NCBI RefSeq assembly: GCF_937920395.1
Contig: NZ_CALEVF010000224.1
Span: 1 to 41,272 of the forward strand
Direction of reading: 5' to 3'
Source: an uncultured Clostridium sp.
GTDB lineage: Bacteria > Bacillota > Clostridia > Clostridiales > Clostridiaceae
DNA: 41,272 bases
Below the pieces are notes generated by a model. That model had not been told where the DNA came from. It was given only the letters and a program-made list of their open reading frames with translations, and did not search any database. The first letter of the stretch is position 1; the number at the start of each line of letters is the position of its first letter. Below are positions 1 through 8,439 of the stretch, in pieces. The translations under genes and the position numbers were made by a program.

Positions 1-318
1 TTTTAACCCAGGTTTTGCTTGAGGACAAATGCCAATTAGTTGTTAACCGTCCCCCCGGTTTTGACCGGGGGTTTGATTGAAGCTAAAGGTCAATTAGTTG
101 CTAACTGTCCCCCAGGTTTCCCTGGGGTTCCTCGGGTTTCAATTGAAGCTAAAGGTTAATTAATTGCTAACCGTCCCCGGTTTTAACCCAGGTTTTGCTT
201 GAGGACAAATGCCAATTAGTTGTTAACCGTCCCCCAGGTTTGCCCAGGTTTTGCTTGAGGCTAAAGGTGAATTAGTTGTTAACCGTCCCCAAGGGTTCCT
301 TGGGGTTCCTCGGGTTTT
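1..318. repeat. Tandem array of GC-rich hairpin repeats
   Basis: Five copies of a core reading ATTAGTTGTTAACCGTCCCC (with small changes) begin at 35, 93, 159, 215 and 271, spaced 58, 66, 56 and 56 bases. Each core runs into a C-run and a hairpin. Three hairpins are perfect but differ in sequence: CCCCCGGT/ACCGGGGG (52-59 with 64-71), CCCCAGG/CCTGGGG (110-116 with 121-127) and CCCCAAGG/CCTTGGGG (287-294 with 298-305). The other two are degenerate. Bases 1-55 and 181-235 are identical, so a roughly 180-base block was also duplicated. The array stands out by its GC content and probably extends past the left edge. It ends just before the ribosome site of the first gene. Its role is unknown; paired changes in the stems suggest that an RNA or DNA hairpin is kept. 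Confidence 0.85.
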
Positions 319-345
319 GATTACTAAAGAGAAGGAGATGATTTT

Positions 346-2433
346 ATGAACAACCCCTTGATTTCAATTATAGTACCAATTTATAATGTCGAGGTTTATA
401 TAAGAAACTGTGTTGATAGTATACTAGGCCAAACATATGAAAATCTTGAGATTATACTTGTTGATGATGGGTCCCCAGATAATTGTGGAGCCATTTGTGA
501 CGAGTATAGATCAAAGGATAAGAGGATAAAGGTAATACATAAAAAAAATGGTGGATTAAGTTCTGCTAGAAATGCCGGGATAGATGTTGCAAGTGGAGAG
601 TATCTAGGATTTATTGATAGTGATGATTGGATAGAAAGCGATATGTATGAAGCATTATATAATGCTTTGACTTATTATAAGGCTGATATTTCAGTTTGCG
701 GTAGATATATTGTAGAGGGCGATAGAATAACAACAATATCAGATAGTGAAAAGGCACAGGTGTTTACAAGAAGCGAAGCATTATCTGAATTAGTTCTTGA
801 TGAGTATAGCGGGATGAAAAACTTTGCATGGGACAAGCTTTATAAGAAAGAACTGTTTGATGATGTTAGATATCCAGAAGGCAAGTATTATGAGGATATA
901 TTTACTACTTATAAATTGTTTGCTAAATCAAATAAAATTGTGGATATAAAAAGTCCAAAATATTATTATTTGTTAAGGGAAGATAGTATTTGTGGTAGCA
1001 ACACTACTAGTAAAAGGTATGATTATTGCCTGGCTAATATAAAGTGTTTAGAATATATAAAAAGCCTAGAACCACTACTTGGGGATATGTGTGACAAGCA
1101 GTTATTTAATAGATTACAGTTTTGTATAAATGATATGTTGTTACTTGATTATGGCAAGAACGATTATGCTATTCAAATAAATGAAATTATAAGTAAATTA
1201 AAACAAAACTATTCGATCCTAAGAAATAGTGATCAAATGGGATTAACACAGAAACTGTCTTTAATGTTTATAGCGAGTTACCCTAATGTCTATACTACTA
1301 TTTACCCAAGGCATAAGATAAATAAGACAAAAGTTTTGAAGGTGCTAAATAAAATTGTATCGCCAAGAGTTTCAAATAAATTAAAGTATATTAAATTATG
1401 CGAAAAAGGATCTAAGGAAACAAAGTATTTATATGAAGCAAACCCTGGGCAAAATAATATTTTCCTTATAGGAACACCAAATCATGGTAACTTGGGAGAT
1501 CAAGCTATAGTATATGCGGAAAATAAGATGTTAGAGGATAATTTTAAGGATTTTACTATTATAGAGATTACTACTGTGGATCTGATTAAACATATAAAAA
1601 ATTTAAAAAAGTATGTTAAAAAAGATGATATTTTTATGTTACATGGTGGTGGAAATTTAGGTAATGAGTATTTCTGGGAAGAAGAAGGCAGACGAAAAAT
1701 CATTTCTGAATTTAAAGATAATAAGATCATTTTATTCCCACAATCAATATATTTCAAAGACACTGAGAATGGGAAATTAGAGTTTGATAAAACAAAATTG
1801 ATTTATAATGCACACAAAAATTTAACTTTAATTGCAAGGGAAGACACCTCGTATAATGTTATGAAAGAAGCGTTTCCTAGTAATAATGTGATTTTAACAC
1901 CAGATATTGTTATGTATTTAAATAAAACAAATCCAAAACAGGAGCGAAATGGTGCACTACTAAGCCTTAGAAAAGATAGAGAAGGCGTTTTAACTGAAAT
2001 ACAAAAGGATGAAATTAAAAATGAGGCCCAGAAAAACTTCGACAATATAATTATCACGGACACTGTGGCGGAGTATATTACAAATGAAGATAAAGTCTTA
2101 GAATATATGATCAATGTTAATCGAAGAGAAAAAGAATTAAATAAAAAATGGGATCAATTTAAAAAAGTTGAGGTCGTTATTACTGATAGATTACATGGAA
2201 TGGTGTTTTGTGCAATTACATCAACCCCCTGTATTGTTATTTCTAATTACAATCACAAAGTTAAAGATACATACGAGTGGCTTAAAGATTTGAATTATAT
2301 CAAGTTTGTGAATGATATAGAGGAGATTCCTGGTTTAATAAAGCAGCTTAAAGGAATCGAAATTAAAGAGTATAACAATTCATTTGCTATGAAGAATTAT
2401 GAGAAAATATTAGAAGTAATGAAACAGAAGTAA
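346..2433 (+). CDS. GT2 glycosyltransferase fused to polysaccharide pyruvyltransferase
   Basis: This 695-residue protein joins two enzymes. Residues about 5-230 are a GT-A fold family 2 glycosyltransferase: the strand ISIIVPIYN, the nucleotide-binding DDGS at 40-43 and the metal-binding DSDD at 91-94 are all present. Residues about 370-690 are a polysaccharide pyruvyltransferase domain (CsaB/WcaK-like) with HGNLGDQA at 380-387, HGGGNLG at 433-439 and a late DRLHG motif. The expected roles are adding one sugar to the lipid-linked repeat unit and putting a pyruvate ketal, from phosphoenolpyruvate, on a sugar. Both act on the cytoplasmic side of the membrane. The fusion suggests that the same sugar is transferred and then pyruvylated; that is inference. 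The start is ATG with GGAGATG about seven bases upstream. The gene follows the hairpin array and leads a same-strand run of polysaccharide genes. Confidence 0.88.
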   Translation: MNNPLISIIVPIYNVEVYIRNCVDSILGQTYENLEIILVDDGSPDNCGAICDEYRSKDKRIKVIHKKNGGLSSARNAGIDVASGEYLGFIDSDDWIESDMYEALYNALTYYKADISVCGRYIVEGDRITTISDSEKAQVFTRSEALSELVLDEYSGMKNFAWDKLYKKELFDDVRYPEGKYYEDIFTTYKLFAKSNKIVDIKSPKYYYLLREDSICGSNTTSKRYDYCLANIKCLEYIKSLEPLLGDMCDKQLFNRLQFCINDMLLLDYGKNDYAIQINEIISKLKQNYSILRNSDQMGLTQKLSLMFIASYPNVYTTIYPRHKINKTKVLKVLNKIVSPRVSNKLKYIKLCEKGSKETKYLYEANPGQNNIFLIGTPNHGNLGDQAIVYAENKMLEDNFKDFTIIEITTVDLIKHIKNLKKYVKKDDIFMLHGGGNLGNEYFWEEEGRRKIISEFKDNKIILFPQSIYFKDTENGKLEFDKTKLIYNAHKNLTLIAREDTSYNVMKEAFPSNNVILTPDIVMYLNKTNPKQERNGALLSLRKDREGVLTEIQKDEIKNEAQKNFDNIIITDTVAEYITNEDKVLEYMINVNRREKELNKKWDQFKKVEVVITDRLHGMVFCAITSTPCIVISNYNHKVKDTYEWLKDLNYIKFVNDIEEIPGLIKQLKGIEIKEYNNSFAMKNYEKILEVMKQK

Positions 2434-2439
2434 TGAAAC
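2412..2439. repeat. 14-bp perfect tandem duplication over a stop codon
   Basis: The unit AGAAGTAATGAAAC occurs at 2412-2425 and again at 2426-2439. The second copy supplies the TAA stop of the fusion gene and lies next to the ribosome site of the flippase gene. Without the duplication the frame would still end, at a TGA a few bases on, so the effect on the protein is small. It looks like a recent slippage event. Confidence 0.8.
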
Positions 2440-2456
2440 AGAGGTGAAGGTAAGAT

Positions 2457-3968
2457 TTGAAAAACGGTATGAAAAAAGCTGTAATTATAACATACATAAC
2501 TATAATACTAGGAAATGTAATTTCATTGGTGTATACACCATTTATGTTAAGCAAACTTGGGAAATCTGAATATGGATTATTTTCTTTAGTAAATTCAATA
2601 GTAGCGTATATTTATCTACTAGATTTGGGATTTGGTAATGCGGTTATTAGATATAATTCTAAATATATGATAGAGAAAAATGAGGATGGTCGAAAAAAAG
2701 TAAACGGAATGTTTTTATCATTGTATTTGGTTTTAGGACTTATATCCATGATCGTCGGAGTAATAATTTATTTCAACTTAGGTAAAATCATGAGTAAAAG
2801 TTTAAGTCTTGATGAGATCAATAGAACGAAGCAAATGTTTATGGTTGCTATAGTTAACATATCATTATCGTTTCCACTAAGTATATTTAATTCAATAATA
2901 ACAGCACATGAAAAATTTGTGTATATAAAGTTAATTAATCTAATAAGAACAATACTTAATCCAGCGATTATGATAACTGTATTGTTATTTGGATCTAAAG
3001 CGTTTGGAATGGTTATAGGATCAACAGTTTTTAATATCTTGCTTGGTCTAACTAATGTTTTTTATTGCTTTAAGATACTAGATTTAAAAATAAAATTTGC
3101 AGGATTTGATAAAGCACTATTTGCGGAAATATTTAATTACTCGTTTTTCGTATTTTTAGGTGCCATAGCATATCAAATATATTGGAATTCTGATCAATTT
3201 ATAATAGCAATGTTTGTTGGTGCAGCGCCTATTGCTATTTATGCAGTTTCATCACAATTTAATACATACTTTTTATCATTATCCAATGTTTTATCAAGTA
3301 TGTTCTTGCCGAAATTAACAAAGATGGTGGCTGGCGAGGAAAATAAAAATGACCTAATGAAATTATTAACCAAAATAGGTAGAATTCAATATTACATATG
3401 TAGTTATATTTTTTTAGGTTTTGTTCTAGTAGGTAAACAATTTATTATAGCGTGGGTTGGCGATGGATATTCATATTGTTACCTCATTGCAATAGTACTT
3501 ATGTTTCCACAAATATTTTCAATTATTCAATCGCTTTTTGCTACAATGCTAGAAGCAATGAATAAACATAGAGTGAAAGCGTACATATACCTTACCATTG
3601 CAATCTTAAACATACTTATATCAATAGTACTTGTGAAAAAGTATCAAGGTATGGGATGTGCAATTGGTACAGCGATAGGCATGATCATAAACGCCATAGC
3701 AAACAATGTATATTATAAATTTATTATAAAGCTAGATATAAAATATTTTTGGATGAACATATTAAAATTAGTAATTCCAACTAGCATAACATTTGGTTTA
3801 GGATTTTTAGCTTTATCCCTGTTTAGCTTGACATCGTATATTTCAATCTTGATGTTTGGTGTTTTATTCACAATAATATATTTCATAGTTTTTTGGATTA
3901 TGGGATTTAATAAATATGAGAAGAAGATTTTTATATCAGTCTTGAACAAAGGTCGGATTAAACAATAA
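2457..3968 (+). CDS. wzx: Wzx-type oligosaccharide flippase (first copy)
   Basis: This 503-residue protein is hydrophobic throughout, with about 12-14 predicted membrane segments. The N-terminal stretch around residues 35-70 (LGKSEYGLFSLV, then DLGFGNAVIRY) is typical of Wzx/MOP-family exporters. The family moves undecaprenyl-diphosphate-linked repeat units from the inner to the outer face of the membrane. The start is TTG at 2457, six bases after AGGTGAAGG; an in-frame ATG at 2469 lies too far from that site. A second flippase of different sequence is at 32336, so this block could serve another polymer. The family call is secure; the substrate cannot be told from sequence. Confidence 0.9.
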   Translation: MKNGMKKAVIITYITIILGNVISLVYTPFMLSKLGKSEYGLFSLVNSIVAYIYLLDLGFGNAVIRYNSKYMIEKNEDGRKKVNGMFLSLYLVLGLISMIVGVIIYFNLGKIMSKSLSLDEINRTKQMFMVAIVNISLSFPLSIFNSIITAHEKFVYIKLINLIRTILNPAIMITVLLFGSKAFGMVIGSTVFNILLGLTNVFYCFKILDLKIKFAGFDKALFAEIFNYSFFVFLGAIAYQIYWNSDQFIIAMFVGAAPIAIYAVSSQFNTYFLSLSNVLSSMFLPKLTKMVAGEENKNDLMKLLTKIGRIQYYICSYIFLGFVLVGKQFIIAWVGDGYSYCYLIAIVLMFPQIFSIIQSLFATMLEAMNKHRVKAYIYLTIAILNILISIVLVKKYQGMGCAIGTAIGMIINAIANNVYYKFIIKLDIKYFWMNILKLVIPTSITFGLGFLALSLFSLTSYISILMFGVLFTIIYFIVFWIMGFNKYEKKIFISVLNKGRIKQ

Positions 3969-3996
3969 ATATTACAGCGACCCAGGAGGTGTTCTA

Positions 3997-4965
3997 ATGG
4001 AATTTAAAAAACAACAATTAGTGTCTGTAATTATGAGTGTTTATAACGAAGAAGAAAAATGGTTAATGCAGTCAATAGAATCAATCTTAAATCAAAGTTA
4101 TAGAAGTTTAGAATTTATTATTATTTTAGACAATCCGGGTAACGAGAAGTTGGAGAAGATAATTAAGTTTTATGAGAAGAAAGATGGTAGAGTACGATTC
4201 TTTAAAAATGAAAAAAACATTGGATTAGTTAGAAGCTTAAATAAAGCTTTAACTTACGTTAAAGGTGATTTTATAGCAAGAATGGATGCAGACGATATTT
4301 CAATAAAAAGTAGAATTAATAAACAAATGGAGTATATGGGAAGTCATCCAGATGTAGATTTTATGGGTGCTAGATGTATTAATATAGATGAAGAGGGTAC
4401 TGAATTATATAGAGATGAAATAATACCAGAGGATATGAAATTAATTAAAAGTTGTTTATTGAATTTGGACTTTTTTAATCATCCAACCTGGTTGTTCAGA
4501 AAAAAATGTACCGATAAGATTAAAGGGTATAGAGAAATTACTTGTGCAGAGGATTATGATTTTTTACTAAGACTTATAACTAATGGATTTAAACTTGGGA
4601 ACACTAATGAGTTTTTAGTTAGATATAGGATTAGGAAGAGTGGAATATCCCAAAGTAATTCACTTCAGCAATTTTTATACTCAAAACACATTGTTAAGAT
4701 GTATAAAGATAGGGTTAAATACGGGCATGAAAAAGAAACAGTAGAAGAGTTAACGAATATGAAAATCAATGTAAATCAACAAAAGAGATTTAGTTTAGCC
4801 TTAGAAGGACTTAATAAATCAAGACTATATAAGAAGAAAAATAAGATTTATAGAATTTATTTAATTTTAAAAAGCTGTATAAGTTCAAAATATTTACGAA
4901 TTTTACTTAAGGATATCACTTTTCACAAAGTTAAAAAACTAATGTATATAAAGAAGGTCAATTAG
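3997..4965 (+). CDS. GT2 glycosyltransferase (AmsE/CpsI-like)
   Basis: This is a 322-residue GT-A fold family 2 glycosyltransferase. It opens with VSVIMSVYNEE. LDNPGN (about 45-50) stands in the usual DDGS place, as is common in AmsE-type enzymes. The metal-binding DADD is at 97-100, and AEDYDF, with the presumed catalytic base, is around 184-189. Such enzymes add one sugar from a nucleotide donor to the growing lipid-linked unit. The ATG start has a strong AGGAGGT about six bases upstream. The C-terminal third is basic and without clear motifs, perhaps for membrane attachment. The donor and acceptor cannot be inferred. Confidence 0.88.
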   Translation: MEFKKQQLVSVIMSVYNEEEKWLMQSIESILNQSYRSLEFIIILDNPGNEKLEKIIKFYEKKDGRVRFFKNEKNIGLVRSLNKALTYVKGDFIARMDADDISIKSRINKQMEYMGSHPDVDFMGARCINIDEEGTELYRDEIIPEDMKLIKSCLLNLDFFNHPTWLFRKKCTDKIKGYREITCAEDYDFLLRLITNGFKLGNTNEFLVRYRIRKSGISQSNSLQQFLYSKHIVKMYKDRVKYGHEKETVEELTNMKINVNQQKRFSLALEGLNKSRLYKKKNKIYRIYLILKSCISSKYLRILLKDITFHKVKKLMYIKKVN

Positions 4966-4978
4966 GGGGAATGTTTTT

Positions 4979-6001
4979 TTGAATAGAGTTGATGTCAGTA
5001 TTATAATACCTGTTTACAATGTAGCGGAATTTTTGCCAAAATGTTTAGATAGTGTTATTAATCAAACTATTGATAATAAAGAGATTATTGTAGTAAATGA
5101 TGGCTCTACAGATAATTGTTATGAAATACTCAAAGAATATAAAAACAAATACCCTGAATTAGTTATTATAAATCGAAAGAATAGTGGTATTAGTGAAACG
5201 CGAAATGTGGGAATCAAAGAAGCAAGTGGTGAATACATAGCATTTGTTGATAGTGATGACTTCATTGAGCTTGATATGTTTGAGAAAATGTATAAAGCAG
5301 CTACTCGTGCAAATGCCGACATAGTTATTTGTAATTACATATTGTATAAAGATGAGAAAGAAACAATTGATAACGAAGTAGAGGGAATTGATAAAGAAGG
5401 ATACATTGATAAAGCTGATGCTCTTAAGATGTTTTTATTAAATGATATCAAGGGTTATGTTTGGAATAAGCTACATAAAAGAAAACTTTTTATTGATAAC
5501 AAAATTACTTTTCCGGATTTTGTAGTATGCGAGGATACTCCGGTTGGATTCCTATTACTTGCAAACGCAAATAAGATTTATTCTATGATAGAACCACTTT
5601 ATTATTATAGGCAAAGAGAGTCATCACTTACAAGAACATTTTCAATTAAATCAATGAAGGATATGATAGACGGATGTTATATAATGAGAGATTTTATAAC
5701 AAAGAATCCGCTTATTTATGTTGAGTTAATCGACTATTATAGAGTTTATTTGATAAAAACCTTATGGGCAATACATAATAAATACTATATACAAAGCTGT
5801 GAGACTGGAGAGAAGAAATATTATCTGGAATTTAAAGCTGTAGTGTCAAAAGAGGTAGTTAATTTAAAGATTTCAGAAATAATAAAGAATAATAAGTTAA
5901 CCCTTAAAGATAAAGTTAACATATTACTTATAAAAACAAAAACTTATGGTCTTATTTTTCCCATATTGTACAAACTTAAAAAATTAAAAAGGGAGTGTTA
6001 G
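4979..6001 (+). CDS. GT2 glycosyltransferase
   Basis: This is a 340-residue family 2 glycosyltransferase. VSIIIPVYN begins at residue 6, NDGS (a variant of DDGS) is at 40-43 and DSDD is at 91-94. A CEDTP motif further on fits the ED catalytic region. The start is TTG at 4979 after a GGGGGA ribosome site; no ATG lies near it, and the N-terminus is complete with this start. Only 13 bases separate it from the previous gene, and its stop lies one base before the proposed start of the next, so the genes are probably cotranscribed and translationally coupled. The overall organisation resembles the N-terminal domain of the fusion protein at 346, which suggests old duplication. Confidence 0.87.
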   Translation: MNRVDVSIIIPVYNVAEFLPKCLDSVINQTIDNKEIIVVNDGSTDNCYEILKEYKNKYPELVIINRKNSGISETRNVGIKEASGEYIAFVDSDDFIELDMFEKMYKAATRANADIVICNYILYKDEKETIDNEVEGIDKEGYIDKADALKMFLLNDIKGYVWNKLHKRKLFIDNKITFPDFVVCEDTPVGFLLLANANKIYSMIEPLYYYRQRESSLTRTFSIKSMKDMIDGCYIMRDFITKNPLIYVELIDYYRVYLIKTLWAIHNKYYIQSCETGEKKYYLEFKAVVSKEVVNLKISEIIKNNKLTLKDKVNILLIKTKTYGLIFPILYKLKKLKREC

Positions 6002-6002
6002 T

Positions 6003-7064
6003 ATAGTAGAAATAAGCGTTATAGTTCCAATTTATAATGGAGAAAAATATATCGAAGAGTGTTTAGAGATGATAATGAATCAAACATTTAAAGACTTTGA
6101 ATTAATCATAATAGATGATGGATCTACCGATGACAGCAGGGAAATATGCAAGAAGCATGCGAAGAATGATTCGAGAATCAAATTAATTACGAAAAAAAAT
6201 GGAGGCACCTGGGCCGCTAGAAATAGAGGAATAGATGAATCTATAGGTAAATATATTATATTTTTAGATTGTGATGATTGGTATGAACCTAATTTATTTG
6301 AAAAAATGTATGAGAGTATAAAAGAAAATGATGTTGATCTTGTTATATCAGGTCAAACTAATGTTTTTGTAGATGAAAACGGAGAAGTTATTAGAAGAAC
6401 TACGGTATTACCAAAGGAGCAAAACTTTAAGTCAAAAGGTGAGATCTTAGGAAATTATATATTACTTAGAAAAGAAGAAATTGGAGATACTCTGTGGAAT
6501 AAGATTTACAAATCAGAGATTATAAAAAAATATAATTTGAAATTTGAGAATTATAAACGTGGAGAAGACACAATATTTAATGCTAATTATTATCAAAAGA
6601 TAGACACATGTAACGTTATTTCGCAGGCTTTGTATAATTACAGAATTGAAAATGTTAATCCAGTATGGCTTAAATACTCAGAGAATTATTTGGATATAGT
6701 AAAGAGCGAAAATGATACTATAGTAGCTAAACTTAAAGATTGGGGCAAATATAGCGAGGATGCTAGGGAGTATCAAGCAACTCATTTTACATATCGTATA
6801 ATTGAGTATTTTTATAAGATAACATATTCTAAGAGCTTTTTAAATTTAGGAAATAAAATAGAGCAGAAATCAACCCTAAAAAGTAAATGCCAAGCAATAA
6901 TAAACTTATTAGATAATGAAGAAGTTATAAAAAATTTGGAGGATGCAAAGGTCATTGGAAAATTCCATAAAGTACTTATTAAAGCTATGAAATCAAGAAA
7001 TGTTGAATTTATATTGTTTTTAGTAAAGTTCAAATTGGTATATAACAATATAAAAGGTATATAG
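6003..7064 (+). CDS. GT2 glycosyltransferase, probable ATA start
   Basis: This family 2 glycosyltransferase has 353 residues if read from ATA at 6003. From that codon the frame gives VEISVIVPIYNGEKYIEEC, the conserved first strand and loop of the GT-A fold. DDGS follows at about 38-41 and DCDD at about 89-92. The first ordinary start codon in frame is ATG at 6069. Using it would remove the entire first strand and loop, and it has no ribosome site. GGGAG at 5991-5995 lies seven bases before the ATA. The frame upstream closes at a TAA at 5985, and no ATG, GTG or TTG lies between. Either translation starts at ATA or the start codon has been lost and the gene is weak or dead. The rest of the frame is intact. 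Confidence 0.8.
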   Translation: MVEISVIVPIYNGEKYIEECLEMIMNQTFKDFELIIIDDGSTDDSREICKKHAKNDSRIKLITKKNGGTWAARNRGIDESIGKYIIFLDCDDWYEPNLFEKMYESIKENDVDLVISGQTNVFVDENGEVIRRTTVLPKEQNFKSKGEILGNYILLRKEEIGDTLWNKIYKSEIIKKYNLKFENYKRGEDTIFNANYYQKIDTCNVISQALYNYRIENVNPVWLKYSENYLDIVKSENDTIVAKLKDWGKYSEDAREYQATHFTYRIIEYFYKITYSKSFLNLGNKIEQKSTLKSKCQAIINLLDNEEVIKNLEDAKVIGKFHKVLIKAMKSRNVEFILFLVKFKLVYNNIKGI

Positions 7065-7094
7065 ATTTATAACAATATAAAATGAATATAGATT
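7041..7094. repeat. 27-bp imperfect tandem duplication over a stop codon
   Basis: The units at 7041-7067 and 7068-7094 both begin TATAACAATATAAAA and differ at two positions. The first copy contains the TAG stop of the GT2 gene. The second lies in the short gap before the Wzz/kinase-like gene. It resembles the smaller duplication at 2412-2439 in place and kind. Confidence 0.75.
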
Positions 7095-7146
7095 TAAAAT
7101 CAATAAATGATATTAGAAAAAGAGCGATCATCATGGAGGTATTAAA

Positions 7147-8412
7147 ATGAATAATGAATCTACAAAAGGATATAAAGAATTTATAGATGTTTTAAAAAGA
7201 GGAAAATCTACTATTTTGCTTATAACTATACTTGCAACATTGGCAGCTGTTTTATTTAGCTATCATTCAATGAAAAGTACTAAGCCAATGTATCAAACGG
7301 AAACAAGTGTAGTAATAGGAAGTAAAGCAGATATAGTTAATGCTGTAACATCAAATCCTACATTTGAGCAAATTGCAAACTCTAGTACTATAGCAAAGAA
7401 TGTCAGCTTAGCTTTAAAAGGGTCTATACCAGTTTCAGAAATACAAAAAAGTTATGAAATTAAAGTATCAGCTGATGCTCCAATCTTAACAATTACAGCT
7501 AGTGGAGAATCACAAAAGCAGTCCAAAGATATAGCAAAAGTAGTTATAACTTCCTTAACAAAAGAGGTACAAAGAATATATCCAAAGCAGAGCATGAAAA
7601 TAATGGAAAATTCGGTCCAGAGTGATCTAACACAAAATAAATTCAAATCCATGAATGTAATACTTACATTTTTACTTGGACTTTTCCTTTCAATATTTAT
7701 AGTAACCTTTAGAGGTTTCTTTGATGAAAAGATTTGGACAAAAGAGGATGCAGAAAAGTACACAGGAATATCAGTAATCGGGAACAACCCTAAGAGAAAG
7801 CAAAAGAAATATCCAACGCTGGATTCAATGGGCTTAAAAACTTTCAATCAATTAAAATCAAATATTCAGCTGTTAAACGCAGATAGTGAGAAAAAAGTTA
7901 TCATGATAGCAAGTGGAGAAAACAATGAAGGTAGGTCAACTACAGCAACATACCTTTCTTTATCGCTCGCAAAAGGTGGCAAAAAAACTTTAATTGTTGA
8001 TTGTGATTTGAAAAATCCCAATATACATACTATGTTTGATTTGATAAATGGAAAAGGGCTTCTGGATTGTTTAGCAGGAGATGTAGCAGCAGGGAAAGCT
8101 ATTAAAGCTACAAAACAAGAGAATTTATCTGTACTGACTTCAGGAACGCTTACATTAGATTATGCAGAACTTTTTGTATCCAGATTTAGTGAATTTATAA
8201 CGACTTTAAAGAAAGATTATGATTATATCATTTTAGATACATCTCCAATAACAACAGGCGTCGATGTTGAAGTTTTATCAAAATACGTGGATTCATGTGT
8301 TCTTGTTGTTAAAGCTGGTGGAACAGAAAGAAAAGATGTTATCAAAGCCAAAGAGATTCTTCAAAAGGTGGATGGTAATATTATAGGCGTATTTTTAAAT
8401 GAAATGGACTAA
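7147..8412 (+). CDS. Fused Wzz/BY-kinase-like chain-length regulator with altered Walker A
   Basis: This 421-residue protein has the layout of a fused CpsC-CpsD. An N-terminal membrane segment (about 22-40) and a short extracellular Wzz-like region are followed by a second membrane segment (about 170-188) and a cytoplasmic BY-kinase-like P-loop domain. Walker A' (IVDCDLKNP, about 283-291) and Walker B (YDYIILDTSP, about 358-367) are good. Walker A, however, reads SGENNEGRST, with arginine at 263 where the family has its essential lysine (AGG instead of AAG). The C-terminus ends soon after the last strand and lacks the usual tyrosine cluster. It may be a non-catalytic regulator of polymer length. 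The start is ATG after GGAGGT. The likely partner phosphatase is encoded at 19337. Confidence 0.85.
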   Translation: MNNESTKGYKEFIDVLKRGKSTILLITILATLAAVLFSYHSMKSTKPMYQTETSVVIGSKADIVNAVTSNPTFEQIANSSTIAKNVSLALKGSIPVSEIQKSYEIKVSADAPILTITASGESQKQSKDIAKVVITSLTKEVQRIYPKQSMKIMENSVQSDLTQNKFKSMNVILTFLLGLFLSIFIVTFRGFFDEKIWTKEDAEKYTGISVIGNNPKRKQKKYPTLDSMGLKTFNQLKSNIQLLNADSEKKVIMIASGENNEGRSTTATYLSLSLAKGGKKTLIVDCDLKNPNIHTMFDLINGKGLLDCLAGDVAAGKAIKATKQENLSVLTSGTLTLDYAELFVSRFSEFITTLKKDYDYIILDTSPITTGVDVEVLSKYVDSCVLVVKAGGTERKDVIKAKEILQKVDGNIIGVFLNEMD

Positions 8413-8439
8413 AGATTAAATTAAAAGAGGTGTGTACAA

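Noticed and set aside
1..318. CRISPR array
   Set aside because: The repeats are longer than usual and imperfect, with no unique spacers of constant length between identical repeats; hairpins vary while the cores are shared.
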